Shown here: positions 15,854-23,661 of the stretch, piece after piece
How the letters are laid out: each line of letters begins with the position of its first letter
Numbering within the stretch: position 1 is the first letter of the stretch
Origin: Aquificaceae bacterium
GTDB lineage: Bacteria > Aquificota > Aquificia > Aquificales > Aquificaceae
Assembly (NCBI GenBank): GCA_026414575.1
Contig: JAOAIS010000021.1
Span: 1 to 48,283, forward strand
DNA: 48,283 nt
Direction: 5' to 3'
Made by a program: the position numbers and the translations under genes
Notes under the pieces: generated by a model
What the model was told of the DNA's origin: nothing
Seen by the model: only the letters and a program-made list of their open reading frames with translations
Database searches by the model: none

Positions 15854-17539
15854 ATGATTCTCCTCGAAGAGCTTCAGAAGGCTCCTGACAAGCCTGGCGT
15901 CTACATGTTTAAAAGAGGCAACAAACATCTTTACATAGGAAAGGCAAAAAACCTAAGGGATAGACTTATACAACACTTTCGGCTTGCGGAAAAGGACGAG
16001 AAGGAAAGAAGCATAATAAGTAAGTCCACATCTGTAGAGTGGGTCATAACGCGCAACACCTTTGAGGCTCTGACTTTGGAGGTGGACCTTATACAGCTCT
16101 ACAAACCCAAGTACAATGTGCTACATAAATACGGTGGCGGATACCCCCTGCTCCTTATAACCGACGAGCCTTATCCTACGGTGAAGGTGGTAAGGGGCAC
16201 GGAGCATAGCGGACAACTTTTTGGTCCTTTTTTTACAGTATCTAAAGCGAGGAAGGTGAAAAGGCTAATACATAAACTTTTTAAGCTTCGCACCTGCGAC
16301 CCAATACCTCAGAGAAAAGAGCCCTGCATGGATTACCATCTTGGTCTTTGTTCAGCACCTTGCTGTGGTTTTGTGGATAGAAAAGTCTATGAACTTTACG
16401 CGAGGTCTGCCTTGGCACTGCTTTCTGGAGAAGTCAGCCCCGTTCTGGAAGAGCTTTATTCAAAGGTTGAAGAGGAAGCCAGCAAGCTAAACTTTGAAAG
16501 GTGTGCCATGCTAAGGGACCAGATACATGCCCTCGAGAACCTTTCAAAGGGTCAGAGGGTTTCTGGGCTGAATTACAAGAATGCGGACATACTTTACAGC
16601 ATGGGTAGGCTTGTGGGCGTCTTTCTAATAAGGTCTGGCAAGCTCGTGGATAAGGAAATGATAACCCTTGAAAGGGAGGAAGAGCTTGAGGAATTTGTGC
16701 TGGGCTTTTACTACAAAAACCCACTGCCAAGCCTTCTCATGGTAAATTTTGAACTATCCGAGGAGATTGTGTGGTGGCTTTCCCAGAGGGGAAGCTTCCT
16801 TTTTGTGAAGGAGCTGGAGCCAGAGCTTGAAGAACTTATAAGGGAGAACCTTGGATATTATCTGGAGCCAGAATTCTTGAGGGACGAATTTCACAGGGTG
16901 CTGGGCATACCCATGCCAGAAAGGATTGAGGGCTTTGACATATCCCACTTTTATGGGGATTACATGGTTGGTTCCTGCGTTGTTTGGGACATGGGCCACA
17001 TGAACAAGAAGCTCTACAGAAGGTACAGGATAAAAAGCTTTGAAGGTATAGATGATTACCGTGCCCTCGAGGAAGTGCTTTTTCGAAGGGCAAGAAGGTT
17101 GTTGGAAGGCGAGGAGAAAATGCCAGACCTCTGGCTTATCGATGGCGGTCACGGACAACTCCATGTGGCATTAAGGGTAAGGGACAGGTTTTCCCTTCCC
17201 ATAAAGGTTTTTGCCCTTGCCAAGGAAGAGGAGGTCCTTATAGAAGAAGGCGGAAGGGAAGTAAGGCTAAAGGAGCATCCTGTTCTTTACAGGGTTTTTG
17301 GTCTTATAAGGGATGAAGCTCACCGCTTTGCCCTGACTTATAACCGGAAGCTCAGGTTAAGGGATGGTTTGAAGGATGTGTTAGACTGCATAAAGGGTAT
17401 AGGTGATGTCAAGAAGAAACTCATATACAGAAACTTCGAGAATCTCTATGAATTTCTCAAGGCGGATGACCAAAAGCTCCGCAGGCTGGGAATAAGCCCG
17501 TCCCTAAAGCAGGATGTAGCCAAATATCTTGGTGGATAA
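15854..17539 (+). CDS. uvrC: Excinuclease ABC subunit C
   Basis: 561 residues from the ATG at 15854; the track start (15713) adds 47 unrelated residues that cross the repeat region and is rejected. Order of domains: GIY-YIG nuclease (KPGVYMFKRGNKHLYIGKAKNLRDR, 3-prime incision), a cysteine-rich patch (C-x-PIPQRKEPC-x6-LCSAPC) as in family members reported to bind iron-sulfur, a UVR motif (ASKLNFERCAMLRDQIHALE) for UvrB binding, the RNase H-like nuclease (IEGFDISHFYG ... LIDGGHGQL, 5-prime incision) and a C-terminal helix-hairpin-helix part (IKGIGDVKKKL). It makes the dual cuts in nucleotide excision repair. No ribosome site is obvious. Confidence 0.95.
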   Translation: MILLEELQKAPDKPGVYMFKRGNKHLYIGKAKNLRDRLIQHFRLAEKDEKERSIISKSTSVEWVITRNTFEALTLEVDLIQLYKPKYNVLHKYGGGYPLLLITDEPYPTVKVVRGTEHSGQLFGPFFTVSKARKVKRLIHKLFKLRTCDPIPQRKEPCMDYHLGLCSAPCCGFVDRKVYELYARSALALLSGEVSPVLEELYSKVEEEASKLNFERCAMLRDQIHALENLSKGQRVSGLNYKNADILYSMGRLVGVFLIRSGKLVDKEMITLEREEELEEFVLGFYYKNPLPSLLMVNFELSEEIVWWLSQRGSFLFVKELEPELEELIRENLGYYLEPEFLRDEFHRVLGIPMPERIEGFDISHFYGDYMVGSCVVWDMGHMNKKLYRRYRIKSFEGIDDYRALEEVLFRRARRLLEGEEKMPDLWLIDGGHGQLHVALRVRDRFSLPIKVFALAKEEEVLIEEGGREVRLKEHPVLYRVFGLIRDEAHRFALTYNRKLRLRDGLKDVLDCIKGIGDVKKKLIYRNFENLYEFLKADDQKLRRLGISPSLKQDVAKYLGG

Positions 17540-17581
17540 AAGGATATAATATAAATCATCACTTTTTAACAGGAGGCATGC

Positions 17582-19558
17582 ATGGCAAAGGGAACAGTTG
17601 CCTTCAAGATACTTCAGAGCCACCTTTTGAGTGGAAAGCCCATACCCGGTGAGGAGATAGCCCTGAGGATAGACCAGACCCTTACTCAGGATGCTACGGG
17701 CACCATGGCCTATCTCCAGTTTGAAGCTATGGGGGTAGACAGGGTAAAGACAGAGCTCTCGGTAAGTTACATAGACCATAACATGCTACAGACCGACTAC
17801 AAAAACCCCGATGACCATAAATACCTAATGAGCGTGGCAAAACGCTACGGTATATGGCTTTCAAAGCCCGGCAACGGCATATGTCATCAGGTTCATGTGG
17901 AAAGGTTTGCAAAGCCCGGCAAGACCATGCTTGGCTCAGACTCCCACACGCCTACTTCCGGTGGCGTGGGTATGATAGCCATAGGGGCTGGTGGTCTGGA
18001 TGTGGCAGCCGCCATGGCAGGAGAGCCCTTCTATCTAAAAATGCCCAAGATAGTAGGAGTAAAGCTTACCGGCAAACTGCCACCCTGGGTCACTGCCAAG
18101 GACATTATCCTTGAACTTCTAAGGAGATTGACCGTCAAAGGTGGGGTGGGTAAGATTTTTGAATACTTTGGAGAAGGCATAAGGGAGCTCTCTGTGCCAG
18201 AGAGGGCTACCATTACCAACATGGGTGCGGAGCTGGGTGCTACCACTTCTGTATTTCCCTCCGATGAAATAACAAAGGCTTATCTAAGGGCTCAGGGAAG
18301 GGAAGAGGACTGGATAGAATTACTGCCAGAGCCAGATGCGGAATACGACGAGGTTATTGAGATAAACCTTTCAGAGCTTGAGCCCCTTATAGCCTGTCCT
18401 CACTCACCAGATAATGTGGTTCCCGTAAGAGAGGTGGAGGGCATAAAAGTAGACCAGGTGGTCATAGGCTCTTGCACCAATTCTTCCTTTGTAGACCTGA
18501 CCCGTGCAGGGAGGATGCTTCGTAGCAGGAAGGTCCATCCGGATGTGATATTTGCAGTGGCGCCAGGCTCCAAACAAGCCCTCGAGTTTATTACTCAGAA
18601 CGGTGTGCTTTTGGACTTTTTGAAAGCTGGTGCTAGAATACTTGAAAGTGCCTGCGGTCCTTGTATAGGCATGGGATATGCACCGCCAAGCGGTGGGGTC
18701 TCAATAAGGAGCTTTAACAGAAACTTTGAGGGAAGGTCAGGAACGCCGGACGCTAAAGTCTACCTTGCCTCTCCCGAGGTGTGTGTGGCTTCAGCAGTAG
18801 CTGGAGAGATAATAGATCCAAGAAGGCTGGCGGAGAGGGAAAAAATAGAATGGATAAGCGTGGAGATGCCGGAGCAATTTCCATACGGAGACGAAGCCTT
18901 TATCCCACCTCTACCTGAGGAAGAAGCCAAGGAGGTGGAGATATACAGGGGTCCTAACATAAGGCCATTGCCAGACTTTGATGAGCTTCCAGAAGGCATT
19001 CATGGTGAGGTGAGCCTTATAGTTGGAGACAACATTACCACAGACCATATCATGCCAGCGGGTGCAAAGATACTTCCTCTAAGGTCTAACATATACGCCA
19101 TCAGCGAGTATGTTTACCACTATGTAGACCCTGAGTTTGTATCGAGGGCAAAAAAGGTGAGGGACGAAAAGGGTGGGGCGAACATCATCATAGGAGGGGA
19201 AAATTACGGGCAAGGTTCCTCAAGGGAGCACGCAGCTCTGGCGCCAAGGTTTCTTGGCGTCCGTGTTGTTATAGCCAAGTCCTTTGCCAGAATACATCAT
19301 GCAAACCTCGTAAACTTTGGCATAGTGCCTTTAGAGTTTGTGAATAAGGGAGACTACGGAAAGTTTTCCTTAGGCGATGAGATAGAAATCCCAGAGCTTA
19401 CACAAAGGCTTGAAGCGGGTAAAGAAGTGCTGGTCATAAACAGGACTGCGGGCTATGAAGTGGTTTGCAGATACAACCTTACAAAAAAGCAGGTCTCCGT
19501 CCTCTTGGCGGGCGGTCTTCTCAACTGGATAAGGAAAAAGCAGAAGGTAGGGGTATGA
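17582..19558 (+). CDS. acn: Aconitate hydratase
   Basis: 658 residues, the compact aconitase/homoaconitase form used by Aquificales. The [4Fe-4S] ligands are in GSCTNSSF and the CGPC pair of ACGPCIGMGYAPPS. Substrate-binding segments include HQVHVERFAKPG, GSDSHTPTSGGVG and, in the C-terminal swivel domain, ENYGQGSSREHAALAPRFLG. It interconverts citrate and isocitrate, in the reductive TCA cycle running from isocitrate towards citrate. A strong ribosome site (AGGAGG) precedes the ATG. The stop overlaps the ATG of the 107-residue gene, starting an operon with mdh and fumarase alpha. Homoaconitase activity cannot be excluded, but context favours aconitase. Confidence 0.95.
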   Translation: MAKGTVAFKILQSHLLSGKPIPGEEIALRIDQTLTQDATGTMAYLQFEAMGVDRVKTELSVSYIDHNMLQTDYKNPDDHKYLMSVAKRYGIWLSKPGNGICHQVHVERFAKPGKTMLGSDSHTPTSGGVGMIAIGAGGLDVAAAMAGEPFYLKMPKIVGVKLTGKLPPWVTAKDIILELLRRLTVKGGVGKIFEYFGEGIRELSVPERATITNMGAELGATTSVFPSDEITKAYLRAQGREEDWIELLPEPDAEYDEVIEINLSELEPLIACPHSPDNVVPVREVEGIKVDQVVIGSCTNSSFVDLTRAGRMLRSRKVHPDVIFAVAPGSKQALEFITQNGVLLDFLKAGARILESACGPCIGMGYAPPSGGVSIRSFNRNFEGRSGTPDAKVYLASPEVCVASAVAGEIIDPRRLAEREKIEWISVEMPEQFPYGDEAFIPPLPEEEAKEVEIYRGPNIRPLPDFDELPEGIHGEVSLIVGDNITTDHIMPAGAKILPLRSNIYAISEYVYHYVDPEFVSRAKKVRDEKGGANIIIGGENYGQGSSREHAALAPRFLGVRVVIAKSFARIHHANLVNFGIVPLEFVNKGDYGKFSLGDEIEIPELTQRLEAGKEVLVINRTAGYEVVCRYNLTKKQVSVLLAGGLLNWIRKKQKVGV

Positions 19559-19878
19559 ATGGACTGGCGCCCGTGTTGACCTCCTTTCTTTCCGTAGCCT
19601 ACAAAAAAGAGGTGCCCCTGACCATGTTAGGCGGACTGTTTTTAAGAAGCTTACATGCAAAGTTTTATGCTTTGGAGAAGGGCATGAAAAGACCGCTGGA
19701 TAGGTCGGTAAAGGCCATATTGGACGTCTTTGCAAACAAGCTCGATTCTTCGTCTTTCTTCATAGGACTTGAGGACAGAAGGGAAAGGATGACCTATTTA
19801 TTCAAGGGCATTACTCAAAGGCCGTGCTGGAGCCACCCCAATGGTCCGTGCCATGATGGCTTTAGTATGAGCCTTTAA
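19555..19878 (+). CDS. Uncharacterised 107-residue protein of the carbon-cycle operon
   Basis: I do not recognise this protein. The ATG at 19555 overlaps the aconitase stop (ATGA), so the extra 30 residues in the ORF track, which lie inside the aconitase gene, are rejected. The first half is helical and mildly hydrophobic (LAPVLTSFLSVAYKKEVPLTMLGGLFLRSLHAKFYAL). The end carries PCWSHPNGPCHDGFS, with two Cys and two His close together, a plausible metal-binding or redox patch. It sits between aconitase and malate dehydrogenase, 29 bp before the latter, and must be co-translated with them. A role as assembly factor or regulator of an iron-sulfur enzyme is only a guess from position. Confidence 0.8.
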   Translation: MNGLAPVLTSFLSVAYKKEVPLTMLGGLFLRSLHAKFYALEKGMKRPLDRSVKAILDVFANKLDSSSFFIGLEDRRERMTYLFKGITQRPCWSHPNGPCHDGFSMSL

Positions 19879-19907
19879 CAACCTAATAACTTAAAGGGGG
19901 TGAATAG

Positions 19908-20912
19908 ATGAAGTTTAGGAAGGTGGTATCCGTAGTAGGTGCTGGCAATGTGGGGGAGCATACTGCAAGCCTGCTGGCTCTTAGGGGACTTGTGGATGTG
20001 CGCATGTTTGACTTGCCAAAGAAGGATGGTGAAAAGTCTATAGAGCCAGTGAAGGGCAAGGCCCTCGACATACAGCAGATGCTATCCGCCCTCAACATCG
20101 ACGGAAAGGTGGAGGGCTACACAGTTACTCCAGATGGTGATGGCTATGAAGCTTTAAAGGGCAGTGATATCGTGGTGATAACTGCGGGCTTTCCCAGAAG
20201 GCCGGGCATGTCTCGCGAGGACCTTCTTGACAAGAACATATCCATACTCTCGGTCATAGCAAACAAAATTAGGGAGTATGTGCCAGAAGCTATAGTTATA
20301 GTGGTGACAAACCCGGTGGACCTCATGACCTATGCAGTTTACAGGACGCTGGGCTTTGAAAAAAACAGGGTTATGGGCATGGCAGGCGTGCTGGACTCGG
20401 CGCGCTTTAAGACCTTCATATCCAAGGAAATAAGGATTTCACCCATGGACATCCATGCCTACGTAATAGGGGGGCATGGGGATGAGATGGTGCCTCTCAT
20501 ATCCATATCCAATGTGGGAGGCATACCCTTGAAAGATACGCTACCCAGAGAAAGGATACAAGAACTTATCAAAAGAACCCAGTTCGGTGGCGGCGAGATA
20601 GTGGACCTTATGGGCACTTCCGCCTACCATGCACCCGCAGCCTCAATAGTGGAGATGGTAGAAGCCATAGTCACCGACAACAAAAGGATACTTCCATGCT
20701 CCGTATACCTCGAGGGCGAGGTAGCCCGCTACTACGAGGCGGAGGGATTATGCGTTGGCGTGCCAGTAAAGCTTGGCAACAATGGGGTTGAAGAAATCAT
20801 AAAAATTCCTATGATAGAAGAAGAGAGAGAAATGTGGAAAAGGTCTGTAGCATCCGTTAGGAAAAACCTAACACTTGTGGAGGAGATATTAAATGCGAGA
20901 AGTTCACTATGA
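19908..20912 (+). CDS. mdh: Malate dehydrogenase (LDH-like type)
   Basis: 334 residues. The NAD Rossmann motif is VSVVGAGNVGEHTA. Substrate choice for malate/oxaloacetate is shown by the arginine pair in GFPRRPGMSREDLL; the catalytic region is GMAGVLDSARF and the catalytic His in VIGGHGDEMVPL. It interconverts malate and oxaloacetate; in the reductive cycle it reduces oxaloacetate. A GGGGGTG ribosome site precedes the ATG. It overlaps the fumarase alpha gene by 20 bp. Its position between aconitase and fumarase groups three successive cycle enzymes in one message. Confidence 0.95.
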   Translation: MKFRKVVSVVGAGNVGEHTASLLALRGLVDVRMFDLPKKDGEKSIEPVKGKALDIQQMLSALNIDGKVEGYTVTPDGDGYEALKGSDIVVITAGFPRRPGMSREDLLDKNISILSVIANKIREYVPEAIVIVVTNPVDLMTYAVYRTLGFEKNRVMGMAGVLDSARFKTFISKEIRISPMDIHAYVIGGHGDEMVPLISISNVGGIPLKDTLPRERIQELIKRTQFGGGEIVDLMGTSAYHAPAASIVEMVEAIVTDNKRILPCSVYLEGEVARYYEAEGLCVGVPVKLGNNGVEEIIKIPMIEEEREMWKRSVASVRKNLTLVEEILNARSSL

Positions 20913-21738
20913 GCAGATAGTAGAAGCGGTCAAGGAGATAGCCATAAAGGCTAACTACGAACTTCCGGAGGATGTGGAGCTTGCTTACCAGAGCGCTCTC
21001 AAAAGGGAGGAGTCGGAGTTGGGAAGGGAGGTTCTTCAGCAGATACTGCTTAACATAAAGTCCGCAAGGGAAGAGGGCATGGCCTACTGTCAGGATACGG
21101 GGGTTGCCGTGGTCTTTGTGGATATGGGGCAGGAGGTGCATGTGGTTGGAGGCTCTCTGGAGGATGCCATAAACGAGGGCGTAAGAAGGGCCTACACAGA
21201 GGGGTATCTTAGGGCTTCCATGGTCTACGATCCCGTCTTTGAGAGGAAAAACACGAGGGACAACACACCTGCGGTGGTTCACTACAGGCTGGTGCCGGGT
21301 GACAGGCTGAAGCTTGTTTTTGCACCCAAGGGTGCAGGCTCTGAGAACACCTCCCGCCTTACCATGCTTAAGCCCGCGGATGGTTGGGAGGGTGTAAGGC
21401 GGTTTGTTTTGGAAACTGTAAAGCTTGCAGGACCCAACGCATGCCCGCCTTTCACTGTGGGTGTTGGAATAGGCGGTACCTTTGAGTATTGCGCCTTACT
21501 TGCCAAAAGGGCCCTTTTGAGACCTGTGGGGGAAAGAAGTTCTGACCCCGTGGCGAGAAGGATAGAAGAAGAGTTGATAGAAGAGGTCAACAAGATAGGA
21601 TGGGGTCCCATGGGTTTTGGTGGGACGGTTACTGCGGTAGATGTCAAAGTGGAGCTCTATCCCTGCCATATAGCCTCTTTGCCTGTTGCGGTTAACATCC
21701 AATGCCACGCCAGCAGGCATGCAGAGGTAGAGCTATGA
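20893..21738 (+). CDS. fumA: Fumarate hydratase class I, alpha subunit
   Basis: 281 residues, the size of the N-terminal (alpha) subunit of two-part, oxygen-sensitive, iron-sulfur fumarases (TtdA-like). Cluster ligand candidates are in AYCQDTGVAVVF, GPNACPPFTVGVGIGG and CHIASLPVAVNIQCHASRHAE near the end. It dehydrates or hydrates malate/fumarate together with a beta subunit, which is not in the window. The start overlaps mdh by 20 bp. TtdA-like tartrate dehydratase activity is possible by family, but the carbon-cycle operon favours fumarase. Its stop overlaps the ATG of a 32-residue membrane peptide. Confidence 0.92.
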   Translation: MREVHYEQIVEAVKEIAIKANYELPEDVELAYQSALKREESELGREVLQQILLNIKSAREEGMAYCQDTGVAVVFVDMGQEVHVVGGSLEDAINEGVRRAYTEGYLRASMVYDPVFERKNTRDNTPAVVHYRLVPGDRLKLVFAPKGAGSENTSRLTMLKPADGWEGVRRFVLETVKLAGPNACPPFTVGVGIGGTFEYCALLAKRALLRPVGERSSDPVARRIEEELIEEVNKIGWGPMGFGGTVTAVDVKVELYPCHIASLPVAVNIQCHASRHAEVEL

Positions 21739-21833
21739 AATACATACTTTTATTGGCTTTTGTAGGACTCATAACGGTGCTTTTTCTGAGTGGTCTTGCC
21801 TTCCGGTGGCTGAGAGGCCATATACACCGTTGA
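21735..21833 (+). CDS. 32-residue single-span membrane peptide coupled to fumarase
   Basis: Too short for the ORF track. The ATG at 21735 overlaps the fumarase alpha stop (ATGA), the same coupling seen elsewhere in this operon. The product is almost entirely one hydrophobic helix (YILLLAFVGLITVLFLSGLAF) followed by a basic end (RWLRGHIHR), a typical inner-membrane microprotein with the C-terminus probably in the cytoplasm. No ribosome site other than the coupled position is needed. I cannot name a family. It might anchor or regulate a neighbouring enzyme, or be a chance frame; position and composition make it better than chance. Confidence 0.55.
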   Translation: MKYILLLAFVGLITVLFLSGLAFRWLRGHIHR

Positions 21834-21852
21834 GTCTACCCTATTACCCAAC

Positions 21853-22887
21853 TTAACCTTTGAATTGGCAGGTTTCCTCGTCTATTGTGGAATAAATGGG
21901 CATCACCCTGCCCTCTGGCGTTGTGTCCTCAAAGTCTCTTGGCACGCCGAGCTCTTCCATGCAATGTACGAGGTCGTGATAAAACTCCGCCACCTTGACA
22001 AGCCCTGTTATCTTGCCTACTTCGCTAAAGGCTCTTATCTTATCCGTGGCTTTGCCCTTGCCTCTTTCTACTATGGCACCCGCGTGACCAAAGGATACAC
22101 CCTCTAACCTTTCCTGAAACCTTCCTGCTACAAAGGCAGCTACTGGCTTGTTCCATCTGCCTTCCTTCCAGAGCCTAAGAATCGTCTCTGCCGCCTGCTC
22201 TTCATAAGACCCGCCAACTTCGCCTTGTATTACTACTCCCTTAACCCGTGGGTCATCTGCTATATTCAGCAGGGCATCCCCGAAGGTGGTGCAGGATATA
22301 ACATCCCCACCGAGGGCAAGAGCCATGTAAACACCCCAGCCCCTGCGCTTGAACATCTCAGCGGTGGTGGTGGTAAGGCCGCCTGACTTGGATAGTATGA
22401 CAAGACCCCCCTTCTGGTAGGCTATGGACGGATTCTTGCCTCCTATGGCACCTATGCGCGCAGGAACCCAGGGCACCATGCAACCAAGGGATGTGGGGCC
22501 CACTATGATAGCATTCCTTTCCTTGGCATAGTGGTAAAAGTAGACGGTGTCCCTTATTGGCACATGCTCGGTGATGATGTATATGAGCCTTATGCCTGAA
22601 TCAACAAGCTCTATAACCGCATCCTTCACGGAGGCTGGTGGCACATAGACTATGCCCGTGTTTATTTCAGGATGCACTTTTAGAGCCTCTCTTACCGTGT
22701 TGTAGACAGGCTTGCCAGCCACTTCAGAGCCACCCTTTCCGGGTGTGACGCCAGCAACCACAAACCCGGGATATAGGGCTTCGGACTCGGCAACCACCTG
22801 AGAAGCTTCCCTTCCGGTGATTCCCATAACGATTATTCTTGTCCTGTCGTTGAGGTAAACGGTGCCCACATTCCATTCCTTTACCAT
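21853..22887 (-). CDS. ccsB: Citryl-CoA synthetase small subunit / succinyl-CoA ligase alpha-like
   Basis: 344 residues, a member of the succinyl-CoA synthetase alpha family. The CoA-binding Rossmann part carries VMGITGREASQVV, and the phosphohistidine loop is SFGHAGAIVERGKG. It is about 50 residues longer than normal SucD and close to the reported 36-kDa CcsB of Hydrogenobacter, which with CcsA forms citryl-CoA from citrate, CoA and ATP in the two-step citrate cleavage of these bacteria. The neighbouring aconitase-malate dehydrogenase-fumarase operon supports that role. Plain succinyl-CoA synthetase alpha remains possible; no large subunit is in the window. A GGAGG site lies 8 bases before the ATG and a TATAAT box (minus strand, 22914-22919) lies further up. 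Confidence 0.75.
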   Translation of the reverse strand: MVKEWNVGTVYLNDRTRIIVMGITGREASQVVAESEALYPGFVVAGVTPGKGGSEVAGKPVYNTVREALKVHPEINTGIVYVPPASVKDAVIELVDSGIRLIYIITEHVPIRDTVYFYHYAKERNAIIVGPTSLGCMVPWVPARIGAIGGKNPSIAYQKGGLVILSKSGGLTTTTAEMFKRRGWGVYMALALGGDVISCTTFGDALLNIADDPRVKGVVIQGEVGGSYEEQAAETILRLWKEGRWNKPVAAFVAGRFQERLEGVSFGHAGAIVERGKGKATDKIRAFSEVGKITGLVKVAEFYHDLVHCMEELGVPRDFEDTTPEGRVMPIYSTIDEETCQFKG

Positions 22888-22913
22888 TCTGAACCTCCGT
22901 GCAGGTTGTAAAA

Positions 22914-22919
22914 ATTATA
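22914..22919 (-). promoter_or_regulatory. -10 box for the ccsB-like gene
   Basis: A perfect TATAAT on the minus strand lies 26 bases before the start codon, leaving room for the GGAGG ribosome site. No matching -35 hexamer is seen at the expected distance. Confidence 0.35.
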
Positions 22920-23004
22920 AAACAAATCATACTTTTTTGCTTACACATACCCTTAAGGACTATCCAACTGTGCTGTTCCACCATGCTAAAATGGAAAATA
23001 AGCT

Positions 23005-23661
23005 ATGAAGAGAGCATCCAGCTATCTAATACACTCAAGCCAAAAGCCCGAGGTGGTTCTTAGGAAGTTTTTGAAAAGACTTGTGGCCTTCTTTTTATCC
23101 AGGGAGAGGGTCTGTCATGTGGCCCTCGCCGGCGGAAGGACGCCCATGGAGCTCTACCGCATGCTGTCTTCGGAAAGACTCCCCTGGGAAAGACTAAGGT
23201 TTTATCTGAGCGATGAGCGTCATGTTGCCCAGACATCAGAGCTTAGCAACTACAAAGCCATTAGAGAGGCCCTTGGAGAGAGGGCCAGACTTGCCTTCTT
23301 TAAAACCGAGATGCCCCCCGAGGAGTGTGCCATAGATTACAGCCTTCAGCTTCCTGACAGACTACACATAGCCATTCTTGGCGTTGGCGCGGATGGACAT
23401 ACCGCCTCCTTGTTCCCAGGCGTGGAGTGTCAAGATGTCAGCCCAAAGGTGTGCTTAAGCAGGTCTCCGGAGGGACTCTTGAGACTCTCCCTAAAGGAAG
23501 AGTACTTAAACCTTACATGTGTGGTTGTTTTCTTCCTCAAGGGTGAGGAGAAGAGGGAAGCCTTTGAGAGTATGCTTAAGGGTGAAGAACTACCCGCATG
23601 CAGGATAAAGGGAAGGCTAAAAACCTACATATTTACCGATTTTTATGATTTTATTCCATGA
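23005..23661 (+). CDS. pgl: 6-phosphogluconolactonase
   Basis: 218 residues, the size of the DevB/Pgl family. Motifs include CHVALAGGRTPMELYRML, RFYLSDERHVA (sugar phosphate binding) and LGVGADGHTASLFPG, which holds the catalytic His of this NagB-like fold. It hydrolyses 6-phosphogluconolactone in the oxidative pentose phosphate pathway. Neither zwf nor gnd is in the window. Its stop overlaps the ATG of the decayed NIT-GGDEF gene, suggesting the two once formed an operon. Confidence 0.9.
   Translation: MKRASSYLIHSSQKPEVVLRKFLKRLVAFFLSRERVCHVALAGGRTPMELYRMLSSERLPWERLRFYLSDERHVAQTSELSNYKAIREALGERARLAFFKTEMPPEECAIDYSLQLPDRLHIAILGVGADGHTASLFPGVECQDVSPKVCLSRSPEGLLRLSLKEEYLNLTCVVVFFLKGEEKREAFESMLKGEELPACRIKGRLKTYIFTDFYDFIP

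Noticed and set aside
16754-17164. 136-residue minus-strand ORF inside uvrC
   Set aside because: Antisense shadow of the RNase H-like domain of UvrC.
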